A stretch of DNA of 64,000 nt from Aliiroseovarius sp. PrR006 (GCF_010500215.1 NZ_JAAGOY010000007.1:310001-374000); one strand, 5' to 3'. Counted from the stretch's first letter, positions 8,112-17,722 are shown. Made by a program: numbers and translations. Notes: generated by a model from the letters alone, not told the origin.

Positions 8112-9307
8112 ACCTGCCCCCGCGCAAATTGCTCAAGTGCTTTCAGATCCGGCTTTCCGGCTGGCAGCATCGGCAGAGCGTCAACGAACAGCACCTGCCG
8201 CGGCATCGACGGCGCGCCCAGCGTATTGCGGCAACGGTCCTTTATGATGCGCTCCTTGTCGTCACTCGCCATGCCTTCAACAACCGCAACCAGCACCTGC
8301 CCACGCGCGTCATCCGGCACGGGGACCACTGCACAACGCGCGGCGCTGACGGCCTTCGAAACCTCGACCTCGACCGCCTCGGGGAAGACATTGTGATCGG
8401 CCACGGTCACCATCCGCGACTTGCGTCCCAGAAGGTACAGGAAGCCGTCATCGTCCAACTGCGCCATCTCGCCCACGGTCAGGAAGTCGCCATTCCAGCG
8501 GGTCTCGGGGCTGTCGCCCTCGACATAGTGTTCGAACAGATAGGGGCTTTTCACCCAAAGCTCACCCGGCCCCTGCCCGACTGGCTGGCCGTTTACATCG
8601 CGCAATGCGATCTCGACGCCCGGATAGGCCCGACCGACCGAGGCGATGGGCGCATCCACGGGCGCGATGGACATGAAGCTGGTCTCGGACGCGCCGAAGA
8701 ACTCGTGCAGCTCTGCATTTGGGAAGAGCGTGGACAGCGCCGATGCCGTGTCAGCGTCCAGCTTTCCGCCACCCGAAAACACCAGCCGCATTTCGGGCAG
8801 CGGTTCAGGATGTACTTTCAAAAGCAGCCGCAGTTGCGCGGGCGTAGCATAGAGCACCTGCACCCCGTCGTGCCCCATCCCCTGCAGCTGGGCGCGGGGC
8901 GACAGGCCGGTCAGGATCGACAGGTCCGCGCCAAGATGCAGCGCTTCCATGATAGCAAACAGCACCAGCGAATGCCCCGGATCACCGAGCACAGCATAGG
9001 GCGTGTCCTCGCCGGCGCCGAACTGTTGGCGAGTGATCTCGAAACTGGAGATCCAGCTGTCCGGGCGGCGCTGGATGGTTTTCGGCGCGCCGCTGGATCC
9101 CGAGCTTTGGCATTGCAAAACCTGCTGCCCGTCCTCGGCCTGCCAGACGTCAATCGGATCGCCTGCGACTTGGCGGGCACAGATGCTGGCCCCATCGCGC
9201 AATCCATTCATCAAAAGCAGCACTGCTCGCGCCGCGCGCCGCGCCTGTTCTGGCGCGTGTCCATCAGGAAGATGGATGGTGCTGTGCATGTCTTGGCGAA
9301 ACCGCAT
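8108..9307 (-). CDS. Short AMP-binding (acyl-CoA synthetase-like) protein
   Basis: 399 residues, well below the 500-650 of ordinary acyl-CoA synthetases. The phosphate-binding motif SSGSSGAPK lies only about 70 residues from the start, so most of the usual N-terminal subdomain is missing. Later motifs are present: FGASETSF, a GELWVKSPYLFEHY stretch, LLGRKSRMVTVADHNVFP, and a C-terminal PAGKPDLKAL with the conserved lysine. This suggests an acyl-adenylating enzyme that still has its C-terminal lid. The ATG at 9307 is preceded by AAGGG; a second ATG lies seven codons in. Coupled to the thiolase-like gene, it could activate an acid and pass it on as a thioester (inference). Confidence 0.85.
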   Translation of the reverse strand: MRFRQDMHSTIHLPDGHAPEQARRAARAVLLLMNGLRDGASICARQVAGDPIDVWQAEDGQQVLQCQSSGSSGAPKTIQRRPDSWISSFEITRQQFGAGEDTPYAVLGDPGHSLVLFAIMEALHLGADLSILTGLSPRAQLQGMGHDGVQVLYATPAQLRLLLKVHPEPLPEMRLVFSGGGKLDADTASALSTLFPNAELHEFFGASETSFMSIAPVDAPIASVGRAYPGVEIALRDVNGQPVGQGPGELWVKSPYLFEHYVEGDSPETRWNGDFLTVGEMAQLDDDGFLYLLGRKSRMVTVADHNVFPEAVEVEVSKAVSAARCAVVPVPDDARGQVLVAVVEGMASDDKERIIKDRCRNTLGAPSMPRQVLFVDALPMLPAGKPDLKALEQFARGQV

Positions 9308-9387
9308 GGCGATGTATTGCCCTTCTTCTGGCGAAAACCTGCGCCCTTTGTAGAAGCACGCCCCGCCAAGGGGAAGCCCAACAGAAG

Positions 9388-9413
9388 ACGGGCGCGGTCA
9401 GCGCCGCGCCCGT
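9388..9413 (-). terminator. Hairpin between usp and the AMP-ligase gene
   Basis: Perfect ten-base arms ACGGGCGCGG (9388-9397) and CCGCGCCCGT (9404-9413) with a six-base loop lie just after the usp stop. They probably end or attenuate the rpiR-TAXI-usp transcript. The following minus-strand bases CTTCTGTT are only moderately T-rich. Confidence 0.6.
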
Positions 9414-9437
9414 TTCAATACTCCTCGTCACGAGTGC

Positions 9438-9872
9438 TTACCCGCGCACCACATAGACCGAACAGGTCGAGTGGCGCACCACCCGCGCCGCGTTCGGGCC
9501 CAGAAGGTAATCCTTCAGGTCCGGGCGATGCGCGCCAAGGACGATCAGATCGGCGTTGCCAAGCTCAGCGGCGCGCAGCACCTCTTCATAGACCGAGCCG
9601 ACGGCCACAATGTGACGTATCTTACTGTCAGCCTCTGGCCCCAAAGTCTTCAAGGTCATGGCTTTCAGAATGTCGCCCGCGTCGTTTTGCGCCGATTTGA
9701 CATGATGGTCCTGAAAATAGGCCCCCACAACCGACATACCGAAATCCGGCACAACGGTAATCACGTCCAGCTGCGCGCCCCGTAGCTCGGCCAGCTCGGC
9801 CGCGGTTTTCAGAACGGGGTTTTCGGCATCAACGCGGTTGATATCGACTGCACACAGGATGGTCTGGGTCAT
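9438..9872 (-). CDS. Universal stress protein (UspA family)
   Basis: 144 residues, the normal single-domain Usp length, starting MTQTILCAVDINR. The C-terminal half has the nucleotide-binding pattern (LIVLGAHRPDLKDYLLG followed by VVRHSTCSVYVVR). Its ATG overlaps the stop of the TRAP permease gene by four bases. Usp genes are often joined to TRAP transporters (as TeaD is to TeaABC), where the Usp protein is thought to tune the transporter by ATP binding; the same is likely here. Confidence 0.92.
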   Translation of the reverse strand: MTQTILCAVDINRVDAENPVLKTAAELAELRGAQLDVITVVPDFGMSVVGAYFQDHHVKSAQNDAGDILKAMTLKTLGPEADSKIRHIVAVGSVYEEVLRAAELGNADLIVLGAHRPDLKDYLLGPNAARVVRHSTCSVYVVRG

Positions 9873-12484
9873 GCCGCTTCTCCTTCCATGATTTCTTCTT
9901 CCTTGGCGCGACGCGACTGCAGGAAGGCCACAAGGCCAAGCAGCAGCAGTGCCGGGATGAAGATCAGTTCTTTCGGCAACTGGTTCGAGGGCGCCTGCAC
10001 CGCCGAGATTTGAACGGGATCATCCCCGTAGAAATCAAAGGTCGACAGCTTGTCGGACAACGGCGTGCCGAACATGGGTTCGTCGATCCGCATCACATCC
10101 CCTTCCGGCATCAGCATGATGCCAGCCGCGTCCAGACGGGCCGCGCCGCCATCAGCTTCGGGCACGTTCAGAACCACGGTCAGGTCCTTGACCTCAAGCG
10201 TGTCAAAGTCCGGCCCCGAGATCACCACCCGCAGTGGATCACCTGGCGCAGCATCGCCAATCGCTTGCTCGATACTGGTTGGCGCGATTTGCGTAAACGG
10301 CGGCTGGATCTGGTTCATAAAGAAGCCCGGGCGGAACAGTGCGAAGGCCACAACCAGAAGGGCAACGGTTTCCCAGATACGCGATTTGGTCAGGAAGAAG
10401 CCCATGGTGCCTGCTGTGAAGACAAGGATGCCGATGGTCGCCACGATAAAGACAATAATCCCTTGCGTGAGCGTTACATCAATCAACAAAAGATCCGTGT
10501 TGAAGATGAAGACGAACGGCAAGGCCACGGTACGTAGGCTATAGAAGAACGCGGTGAACCCGGTGCGGATGGCATCGCCACCCGACACAGCCGCCGCCGC
10601 GAAACTTGCAAGCCCCACCGGGGGCGTCACATCTGCCATAATCCCGAAATAGAAGACGAAGAGGTGAACGGCGATCAGCGGCACAACAAGGCCGGACTGC
10701 GCGCCCAGTTCAACAACCACGCCCACCATCAGCGAGGACACAACGATATAGTTCGCGGTCGTCGGCAAGCCCATCCCAAGGATCAGCGACAGGATCGCCA
10801 CAAAGACCAGCATCAGGATCAGGTTCCCGCCAGACAGGAACTCGACAAAATCCGCCATCACCTGACCGATCCCGGTCAGCGATACGGTGCCCACGATGAT
10901 ACCCGCTGTGGCTGTCGCCAGACCGATCCCGATCATGTTACGGGCCCCATCAATCATGCCTTCAATCAGGTCCATCACACCATCGCGCAGACGCGAGATC
11001 GGATTGTCCTCGCCCCGGAAGAACGCTTTCAACGCCTTCTGGGTCAACAGGATACCAAATAGCAGGAAGGTGGCCCAGAAGGCCGACAGGCCGGGCGATT
11101 TGCGCTCGATCATCAGGAAGTAAACCAGCACGATGATCGGCATCAGGTAGTACAGACCCGACTTATAGATCTTGGCCACGTCCGGCAGCTCGACCACCTC
11201 GGCGTTGGGATCATCGGGTTCCAGATCCGGCACCTGTGCAGCCAGATAGATCAGGGCCACATAGATCACGAACAGAAGGATCGACAGGATCCAGCCCGAG
11301 CCCTCGGGGAACAGCGATACAATCCAGCCCACCGGGTATTGTGTGGCGTAGCACAGCAGTGCAAAGCCCGCGAAGAAGGCAAACATCCCGCCGATGGTTT
11401 TGCCCATCGACACGACCTTGTTGCCGATGGTCGGCATTTTGTTTTTCACCGCCTCCAGATGCACGATGTACACCAGCGCGATGTAGGAAATGATCGCGGG
11501 CAGGAAGGCGTGGGTGATGACCTCGACATACGAGATACCCACATATTCCACCATCAAGAACGCAGCCGCGCCCATGACGGGCGGCATGATCTGACCGTTC
11601 ACGGACGAGGCAACCTCGACCGAGCCAGCTTTTTCCGCCGAGAAGCCAACGCGCTTCATCAGCGGGATGGTGAAGGTGCCGGTGGTGACCACGTTCGCAA
11701 TGGACGAACCGGAAATCAGTCCGGTTGCAGCCGAGCCAACAACAGCGGCCTTCGCCGGGCCGCCACGCAGGTGACCAAGGGCGCCAAACGCCATCTTGAT
11801 GAAATAGTTGCCCGCGCCTGCACGGTCCAGAAGGGCGCCGAACAGTACGAATAGGAAGACGAACTTGGTGGACACGCCCAGAGCGATGCCAAAGACACCT
11901 TCCGAGGTGATCCACATATGGCTCATCGCTTTACGAAGCGACGCACCGGCCCAGCGGATCTGGTCGGGCACCACTTCGGATGAGCCGAAGAATACGTAGA
12001 AAAGAAACACAATCGCCAAGGCCACCATGACGGGGCCAAGGGTGCGATAGGCGGCGATGAACAGGAAGGTCAGGCCCGCTACGGCAAAATACGCGTCCGA
12101 TTGATCGGCTAGACCACCATTCGCCACGATCTTATCGTAGAAAAAATAGCCGTAGAGCGCCAAGAATGCACCGCCGACGCCGAGCACCCAGTCATACCAG
12201 GGAATATAGTTGCGCGGGCTGGATTTAAACAAAGGATAGGCCATCGCGGCCAGGAAAACTGCAAACGCCAAATGGAACTGGCGCGAGTTGTTAATCAGAT
12301 CTCCAGGCAGAACATAAGGCGCGACCGGCGAAGCCAGAAGCACCTGAAAAATAGACCAAATCAGCGCAACGGCGGCAATCATTAGCCCAACCGCGCCCTG
12401 TGGGTTTCGCGCACCGGTGTCGCTGGCGGCGACGAGCTCTTGAAGCTCTTCTTCGCTAAGCGCGCGTTCCTCTTTCGTGGACAT
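9869..12484 (-). CDS. TRAP transporter fused permease (TAXI type, DctQM fusion)
   Basis: 871 residues from the ATG at 12484, which has GAGGGAGAG just upstream; a longer frame from a GTG at 12517 has no such signal. The protein has about 18 or more membrane helices. The first third corresponds to the small DctQ part, and the rest to the large DctM channel with GAAAFLMVEYVG, MGLPTTANYIVVSSLM and ADVTPPVGLASFAAAAVSGGD motifs. A C-terminal soluble segment (about 740-840) matches the DUF3394 tail common in this class. It would import an organic acid driven by an ion gradient, together with the TAXI binding protein encoded upstream. Confidence 0.93.
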   Translation of the reverse strand: MSTKEERALSEEELQELVAASDTGARNPQGAVGLMIAAVALIWSIFQVLLASPVAPYVLPGDLINNSRQFHLAFAVFLAAMAYPLFKSSPRNYIPWYDWVLGVGGAFLALYGYFFYDKIVANGGLADQSDAYFAVAGLTFLFIAAYRTLGPVMVALAIVFLFYVFFGSSEVVPDQIRWAGASLRKAMSHMWITSEGVFGIALGVSTKFVFLFVLFGALLDRAGAGNYFIKMAFGALGHLRGGPAKAAVVGSAATGLISGSSIANVVTTGTFTIPLMKRVGFSAEKAGSVEVASSVNGQIMPPVMGAAAFLMVEYVGISYVEVITHAFLPAIISYIALVYIVHLEAVKNKMPTIGNKVVSMGKTIGGMFAFFAGFALLCYATQYPVGWIVSLFPEGSGWILSILLFVIYVALIYLAAQVPDLEPDDPNAEVVELPDVAKIYKSGLYYLMPIIVLVYFLMIERKSPGLSAFWATFLLFGILLTQKALKAFFRGEDNPISRLRDGVMDLIEGMIDGARNMIGIGLATATAGIIVGTVSLTGIGQVMADFVEFLSGGNLILMLVFVAILSLILGMGLPTTANYIVVSSLMVGVVVELGAQSGLVVPLIAVHLFVFYFGIMADVTPPVGLASFAAAAVSGGDAIRTGFTAFFYSLRTVALPFVFIFNTDLLLIDVTLTQGIIVFIVATIGILVFTAGTMGFFLTKSRIWETVALLVVAFALFRPGFFMNQIQPPFTQIAPTSIEQAIGDAAPGDPLRVVISGPDFDTLEVKDLTVVLNVPEADGGAARLDAAGIMLMPEGDVMRIDEPMFGTPLSDKLSTFDFYGDDPVQISAVQAPSNQLPKELIFIPALLLLGLVAFLQSRRAKEEEIMEGEAA

Positions 12485-12561
12485 TGTGTCTCTCCCTCGG
12501 TCTGCTTGCGACCGCACTTAATTACTTAGGAAACATGCCCGATCTTCTGCCGGGTCAAAGC

Positions 12562-12591
12562 GATCGGGGGACGCAGGGCCGCCCCCCGATC
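12562..12591 (-). terminator. Intercistronic hairpin after the TAXI binding-protein gene
   Basis: Arms GATCGGGGG (12562-12570) and CCCCCGATC (12583-12591) pair perfectly in the gap between the binding-protein stop and the permease start. No T-run follows, so it is more likely an mRNA-stabilising or attenuating hairpin than a full terminator. Confidence 0.6.
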
Positions 12592-12612
12592 ATAAGGCTT
12601 ACGGGTAACCGA

Positions 12613-13581
12613 TTACTCGATAATACCAGCCTCTTTATAGTACTTCGCAGCACCCGGGTGCAGCGGAGCCGACAGACCAGCGGTTGCCATTTCCTTGGGG
12701 TCAAGATTGGCGAATGCCGGGTGCAGACCTTTGAAGTCTTCGATGTTGTTCATGACCGACGACACAACGGCGTAAACAGCGTCTTCCGACACGGCGTCCG
12801 AGCTGACGAAGGTTGCGCCCACACCGAAGGTGGCGGTGTCAGCATCGTTGCCACGGTACATGCCGCCCGGAATGGTTGCGGTACGGTAGAACGAGTTCTC
12901 GGCAACCAGCTTGTCCACAGCCTCGCCCGAGACTTCAACCAGTACCGAGTCACAGGCCGTGGTGGCTTCCTGGATCGAGCCCGAGGGGTGACCAACGGTG
13001 TAAACCATCGCGTCGATCTGGTTGTCGCAGAGCGCTGCAGACTGTTCCGAAGCCTTCAGCTCGGTTGCCAGAGCGAAGTCGCCGGTGGTCCAGCCCAGAG
13101 CTTCCAGCAGAACTTCCATGGTGCCGCGCTGACCGGAACCGGGGTTACCGATGTTGACGCGCTTACCTTTCAGGTCGGCGAAGGTCTTGATGCCGCTGTC
13201 GGCACGGGCAACGACCGTAAAGGGCTCGGGGTGGACCGAGAACACAGCGCGCAGGCCTTCAAAGGCACCAGCATCTTCGAACTTCGAGGTGCCGTTATAT
13301 GCGTGGTACTGCCAATCCGACTGAGCCACACCAAATTCCAGCTCGCCTTCGCGGATGGTGTTGATGTTGTAGACCGAGCCGCCGGTCGACTCGACCGAGC
13401 AGCGCACGCCGTGCTCTTTGCGACCCTTGTTCACCAGACGGCAGATGGCGCCACCAGTCGGATAGTACACGCCGGTTACGCCGCCGGTACCGATGGTGAT
13501 GAATTCCTCGGCAAAGGCAGCCGGCGCCATCACTGCGGTGGCAGCAACCCCTGCAAATGCAATCTTGAACCCTTTAAACAT
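12613..13581 (-). CDS. TAXI family TRAP substrate-binding protein
   Basis: 322 residues from the ATG at 13581, preceded by GGGAG; a longer frame from 13620 lacks a signal and would run into the rpiR stop. Residues 1-24 ([17 protein letters not shown]...AFA) form a secretion signal. The mature start [27 protein letters not shown] is the TAXI family hallmark, and [22 protein letters not shown] follows. It binds the substrate in the periplasm and hands it to the fused permease. Family members bind glutamate, glutamine or other small acids; the ligand here is unknown. It lies 26 bases after rpiR. Confidence 0.93.
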   Translation of the reverse strand: MFKGFKIAFAGVAATAVMAPAAFAEEFITIGTGGVTGVYYPTGGAICRLVNKGRKEHGVRCSVESTGGSVYNINTIREGELEFGVAQSDWQYHAYNGTSKFEDAGAFEGLRAVFSVHPEPFTVVARADSGIKTFADLKGKRVNIGNPGSGQRGTMEVLLEALGWTTGDFALATELKASEQSAALCDNQIDAMVYTVGHPSGSIQEATTACDSVLVEVSGEAVDKLVAENSFYRTATIPGGMYRGNDADTATFGVGATFVSSDAVSEDAVYAVVSSVMNNIEDFKGLHPAFANLDPKEMATAGLSAPLHPGAAKYYKEAGIIE

Positions 13582-13607
13582 CAGATTTCTCCCTTGTTGA
13601 TGTATAT

Positions 13608-14477
13608 TTATTCGCTCCACACTTCCGCCAACTGGCGGTTGTGAAGCTCGACTTCAGCAATTCGTTCCTGAGCCGTGACGCCTGCGCGCCCGACCACCAT
13701 TCCGACGATGGTTTCCAGAAGGAACATCGTCGACACGTAGGACGAAAAGAAATGAGGGCTATCGGTCGACACGGTGAACCCGGCCGACGCGTATTCCAAC
13801 GCAGGACATGTATGCGTATCGGTGATCACCACAACGTAAACCCCTAACTCACGAGCAAGCCTGGCTGCCTTGATCACTGAGACAGCAAATGGCGGCTTGG
13901 TAACTATAAGTAGTGCATCACGTTCATCGAGCCCTGACAAGGCTCCCCCTAGGGAAGCCCCCATCCGATTGGCGAGAATCCAGTTATCTGCGCAGAAATT
14001 CGCCATATAAGACAGGTATTCGACAACCCCGGTGGACCCCAACGCCCCCAACAACAGCACTTTCCGGGATGCCGCCAAACGGTCGGCCACGTCGCGAATC
14101 GCATCCGGGTCCAGACCGGCCATCGTCTGCTTCAGGTTGTTCTCGCATGCCGCGAAATGGGCTTGAGCGAAGTCAGACTTCCCGTCGCCATGCGCCTTTT
14201 GAAGCTGTCCAGCCCGATCGGAAAAGTTGTTCACTTTTCGATCAATCTTATCGCGCATTTCGTCGCGCAGCTCGTCAAAGCTGGCATAATCCAAGGCCCG
14301 GGCAAGACGCGAGAATGTGGCGGGCGACACGCCGGTCTGCGCGGACACGGTGCGCAGCGGACGCGACACAGCGTCCAGCGGGTTGGCCACAAGGTAATCG
14401 GCGGCTGCGCGCAAGGCACCGCTTAGATCTCCATAGGCCACAGCCAGCCTCTTTTCGAAGCCCTCACTTGCGCTCAC
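13608..14477 (-). CDS. MurR/RpiR family transcriptional regulator (HTH-SIS)
   Basis: 289 residues from a GTG at 14477 with GGGAGA upstream. Residues about 5-80 form the RpiR helix-turn-helix ([28 protein letters not shown]). Residues about 115-265 form a SIS sugar-isomerase-like ligand domain ([30 protein letters not shown]). It is the first gene of the TAXI transporter operon and is divergent from the aminotransferase-BKACE pair, so it likely regulates both. RpiR proteins usually sense phosphosugars but several sense other metabolites; the effector is not known. Confidence 0.92.
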   Translation of the reverse strand: MSASEGFEKRLAVAYGDLSGALRAAADYLVANPLDAVSRPLRTVSAQTGVSPATFSRLARALDYASFDELRDEMRDKIDRKVNNFSDRAGQLQKAHGDGKSDFAQAHFAACENNLKQTMAGLDPDAIRDVADRLAASRKVLLLGALGSTGVVEYLSYMANFCADNWILANRMGASLGGALSGLDERDALLIVTKPPFAVSVIKAARLARELGVYVVVITDTHTCPALEYASAGFTVSTDSPHFFSSYVSTMFLLETIVGMVVGRAGVTAQERIAEVELHNRQLAEVWSE

Positions 14478-14593
14478 GTCCAGTGTCTCCCTGTTTGGAC
14501 AAGGCTCAGTGTTCCTTTTGTTTCACGTATTGTCAATTCCCGCATTATTTGTTTCAATGTCAACAGGTTCAACGGGACATGCAAGGGATCCCC
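14478..14593. promoter_or_regulatory. Divergent promoter region with repeated TTTGTTTCA
   Basis: The 116 bases between rpiR and the aminotransferase gene contain TTTGTTTCA twice (14517-14525 and 14548-14556) and TGTCAA twice (14531-14536 and 14558-14563). The 31-base spacing of the longer repeat is close to three helical turns. These are candidate RpiR operator half-sites; which promoter each overlaps was not determined. Confidence 0.45.
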
Positions 14594-15913
14594 ATGTCAC
14601 ATATTTTCCCGCGTCACTGCAAATCAGCCCCACCTGTCGCAACACGCGGAGACGGCATATACCTGATTGATTCAGAAGGGAAAAGATACCTTGACGGATC
14701 TGGCGGAGCGGCCGTGTCCTGCCTTGGTCATTCGGACCCAGACGTGGCCAAAGCCATGCATGATCAGATCGACAGACTCAGCTTCGCGCACACCGGATTC
14801 TTGACGTCAGAGCCGGCAGAATCACTCGCTGACCGTCTGGTTGCGCATGCGCCCGAGGGAATCGAGCGCGTGTATTTGGTATCTGGTGGCTCGGAAGCTG
14901 TGGAAGCCGCGCTGAAGCTTTCGCGCCAATACATGATCGAAATTGGGCAGACCCAACGCACCCGCTTCATCGCCCGCAAGCAAAGCTATCACGGCAACAC
15001 GCTGGGCGCGTTGGGCACCGGCGGCAACATGTGGCGGCGCGAACCGTTTGACCCGCTGATGATGTCGGCCAGCCATATCGATCCCTGCTATGAATATCGC
15101 CTGCGCCAAGAGGGCGAGACGGAAGAGGAATACGGTCTGCGCGCCGCGAATGCCTTGGAAGAGGAAATCTTGCGCGTCGGCCCTGATACCGTGATTGGCT
15201 TCCTTGCGGAACCCGTGGTCGGGGCCACCGCAGGCGCCGTGCCCGCCGTCAAAGGCTACTTCAAGCGCATCCGCGAGATTTGCGATCAGTACGGCATCCT
15301 TCTGATCCTGGACGAGGTCATGTGCGGCATGGGGCGCACCGGCACCTTGTTCGCCTGCGAGCAGGACGAGATTTCGCCCGACATCATCACCATCGCAAAG
15401 GGGCTTGGTGCAGGCTATCAGCCGATTGGCGCGATGCTGTGCACGGGCGAAATTTACGACGCGATCGCCCAAGGCAGCGGGTTCTTTCAACACGGTCATA
15501 CCTATATCGGCCACCCCGTCGCCGCCGCAGCGGCAGATGCAGTTGTCCGCAAGCTGACCGAAGGCGGCATGACCGCCCGTTCTGCCAAGATGGGCACCCG
15601 TCTGAACGACGCGCTGCATGCCGAGTTCGGTCAGCACCCGCATATCGGTGATATCCGCGGCCGCGGCATGTTTCGTGGGTTGGAGATCGTGGCGGACCGC
15701 GACAGCAAAGCGCCGTTTGATCCGTCCCGTGGCATCGCAGGCCGCTTAAAAAAACAAGCGTTCGAGAATGGCCTGATCTGCTATCCGATGAGCGGTACGA
15801 TTGACGGACAGAACGGGGATCACGTGTTGCTGGCCCCGCCTTTTATCATCTCGGATGAACAGATCGACGAACTGGTGGGCAAGTTGTCCAAATCATTGGA
15901 GCAAGTTCTGTGA
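14594..15913 (+). CDS. Class III pyridoxal-phosphate aminotransferase
   Basis: 439 residues from the ATG at 14594, which has AAGGG upstream; the open frame extends much further back but has no start signal. The fold-type I class III motifs are clear: VSGGSEAVEAALKLSRQY, SYHGNTLGALG, FLAEPVVGA, ILDEVMCGMGRTG and IAKGLGAGYQPIGA with the cofactor lysine at about residue 269. The family converts omega-amino or beta-amino acids and an oxo acid. Its stop overlaps the start of the BKACE gene (GTGA), so its keto product is probably the BKACE substrate (inference). Confidence 0.92.
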   Translation: MSHIFPRHCKSAPPVATRGDGIYLIDSEGKRYLDGSGGAAVSCLGHSDPDVAKAMHDQIDRLSFAHTGFLTSEPAESLADRLVAHAPEGIERVYLVSGGSEAVEAALKLSRQYMIEIGQTQRTRFIARKQSYHGNTLGALGTGGNMWRREPFDPLMMSASHIDPCYEYRLRQEGETEEEYGLRAANALEEEILRVGPDTVIGFLAEPVVGATAGAVPAVKGYFKRIREICDQYGILLILDEVMCGMGRTGTLFACEQDEISPDIITIAKGLGAGYQPIGAMLCTGEIYDAIAQGSGFFQHGHTYIGHPVAAAAADAVVRKLTEGGMTARSAKMGTRLNDALHAEFGQHPHIGDIRGRGMFRGLEIVADRDSKAPFDPSRGIAGRLKKQAFENGLICYPMSGTIDGQNGDHVLLAPPFIISDEQIDELVGKLSKSLEQVL

Positions 15914-16680
15914 CACCGCTTCCCAAGATCATGCTGGCTCCGAATGGGGCACGCCTGACCAAAGCCGACCACCCAGCCCTGCCGATGACGCCAGCCGAGA
16001 TTTTGGAGACCACGCAGGCCTGTCGCGCGGAAGGCGTCGATGGGCTGCATCTTCATCTGCGGGATGCGGATGGGAAACACCTTCTGGATGCGGACGCTTA
16101 CGCCGACGCGCTGAACTTGTTTCGCACCGACATGCCCGGTTTTCCGGTCCAAATCACGACCGAGGCAGTCGGGATGTATGGCCCCGCCCATCAACGGCAT
16201 GTGGCGCTGAATTCGGGGGCAGACATGGTTTCGGCGTCCGTGCGTGAGCTGTGCCGAGATGATCACGACGTGACGCGGGCGTTTTACAACGACTGCCATC
16301 AGCGCGGCATTGCAGTGCAACATATCCTTTACGATGTGGAGGACGCGGATCTTCTGACCCGCGTGTTGGACGACGCGCTTCTGGCCTCTCCGGATTTGCA
16401 ACTGATCTTTGTGCTGGGTCGCTATGCTGTCGGGCAGAAATCCGACCCGAAAGAGCTGGATCCGTTTCTGACATGGCTGACGTCAGCCGGCCTGACGCCC
16501 GACTGGGCAGTCTGTGCCTTTGGCCAAAACGAGACCCCTGCCCTTCTGCGCGCAGTTCGTGCTGGCGGAAAATGCCGGATCGGGTTCGAGAACTCGCGCC
16601 AGCACGCGGATGGGTCTAATGCGAAGGACAATGCCGCGCGCGTGGCTGAGTTGGTGAAGGCCTGCGCCGAGCATGCCTAA
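15910..16680 (+). CDS. BKACE family beta-keto acid cleavage enzyme (DUF849)
   Basis: 255 residues from a GTG at 15910 overlapping the aminotransferase stop. The family's zinc-site motif is seen as DGLHLHLRDADGKH (His47, His49), with PxxGARLTKADHPALPMTP at the start and GFENSR near the C-terminus. BKACE enzymes condense a beta-keto acid with acetyl-CoA to give acetoacetate and a new CoA thioester, as in 3-keto-5-aminohexanoate cleavage. The protein is somewhat shorter than most relatives. It ends three bases before the stop of the convergent GlxA-type gene. Confidence 0.9.
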   Translation: MTPLPKIMLAPNGARLTKADHPALPMTPAEILETTQACRAEGVDGLHLHLRDADGKHLLDADAYADALNLFRTDMPGFPVQITTEAVGMYGPAHQRHVALNSGADMVSASVRELCRDDHDVTRAFYNDCHQRGIAVQHILYDVEDADLLTRVLDDALLASPDLQLIFVLGRYAVGQKSDPKELDPFLTWLTSAGLTPDWAVCAFGQNETPALLRAVRAGGKCRIGFENSRQHADGSNAKDNAARVAELVKACAEHA

Positions 16681-16683
16681 GCC

Positions 16684-17649
16684 TTAAAACATCTTCGCGC
16701 GGGCATCCGTGGGCGACATGCCGAACTGCTTTTTGAACGATCGCACAAGGCTGGAGCGCGTGCCGAACCCAGTGGCTGCCGCGATCTCGTGCATGGAGTA
16801 GCTGGTCTGCTGTACCAGTTGACTGGCACGCTCCAACCGTAGGCTGCGATAGATCGTCAGCGGGCTAACCCCCAACTGGGTGGCAAAGCGGCGCTGCAAT
16901 TGGCGCGAGGACACGTTCATGATCCGGGCGATCTGGACGATCGACAGGGTGTTTTCCAAATGCTCCAGCATCACGGCCACACAGTCACCGATGATCCGGT
17001 CGCCGCCGGAATAGCGTTTGATAATATGCTCTTGCTTGCCGTGAAACGGCTCACCCGAAACCTCAAGCCCGACATAGTCGCCGAAGGTGGCGGCAGAGAA
17101 CCCGCCCATTTCCGCCTCGAGCAGTTTCAGGAACAGACGCAGGGCGGCAAAGATGCTTGTGGCGCTGCAAATGCGGCCATCGATGGCGAAGGGCGCGCCG
17201 CCGTCTATGCAGAACAGCCCCTCTTCTTCGGCCACGAAGCGCAGATTTGAATGCACTGCCAAGGCGGTGCGGCTGGCAAAGACCGACTTGCACAGGACGA
17301 ACACGCCACCACCAACCAGCACGCATTGTCGGCTGAGGCGCAGAAGCTGATGCGCACGGTTCAGTTGTTTGTTGTCCAGCTGCCAGCGGGCGTGGAAGTC
17401 AGCCCAAAAGACGACCGTGCGACCCCGCCAATAGGCCTGATCATGCGACGGGCAGCTGTCCAGCGTATAGACAGAGACGTCGCGCGGCGTTTCCGCGTTG
17501 GTGAACTGATCGAGCGAGATGAAGAAGTCGCGAAAGACGCTGGCCAGCGAGACGTGGCTGCGGTCCGGCACGATGATGGTTATCCCCTGAATGGGGCCAA
17601 TGGCCGACAGGTCATTCATGGGGGCCATAAGTGTGTTCTGAATATTCAT
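16684..17649 (-). CDS. GlxA-type AraC family transcriptional regulator
   Basis: 321 residues. Residues about 25-190 form a DJ-1/PfpI-like (class I amidotransferase-like) domain, as in GlxA, CdhR and ArgR-type regulators of quaternary amine and arginine breakdown. The C-terminal 100 residues are an AraC helix-turn-helix pair (LSIVQIARIMNVSSRQLQRRFATQLGVSP and MHEIAAATGFGTRSSLVRSFKKQFGMSPTDAR). It is convergent with the BKACE gene and upstream of gcvP on the same strand. Regulation of amino-acid or betaine catabolism nearby is plausible. The start is the first ATG of the frame; no strong ribosome-binding site was seen. Confidence 0.9.
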   Translation of the reverse strand: MNIQNTLMAPMNDLSAIGPIQGITIIVPDRSHVSLASVFRDFFISLDQFTNAETPRDVSVYTLDSCPSHDQAYWRGRTVVFWADFHARWQLDNKQLNRAHQLLRLSRQCVLVGGGVFVLCKSVFASRTALAVHSNLRFVAEEEGLFCIDGGAPFAIDGRICSATSIFAALRLFLKLLEAEMGGFSAATFGDYVGLEVSGEPFHGKQEHIIKRYSGGDRIIGDCVAVMLEHLENTLSIVQIARIMNVSSRQLQRRFATQLGVSPLTIYRSLRLERASQLVQQTSYSMHEIAAATGFGTRSSLVRSFKKQFGMSPTDARAKMF

Positions 17650-17684
17650 AGATGCATCCCGTTATCTGGTACGACATTATGAGA

Positions 17685-17715
17685 CCCCGCCCGGCCACTT
17701 TTGGACCGGGCGGGG
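17685..17715 (-). terminator. Terminator hairpin after gcvP
   Basis: Ten-base arms CCCCGCCCGG (17685-17694) and CCGGGCGGGG (17706-17715) lie just after the gcvP stop at the end of the glycine cleavage operon. The tail is not T-rich, so efficiency is uncertain. Confidence 0.6.
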
Positions 17716-17722
17716 GAAGTGC

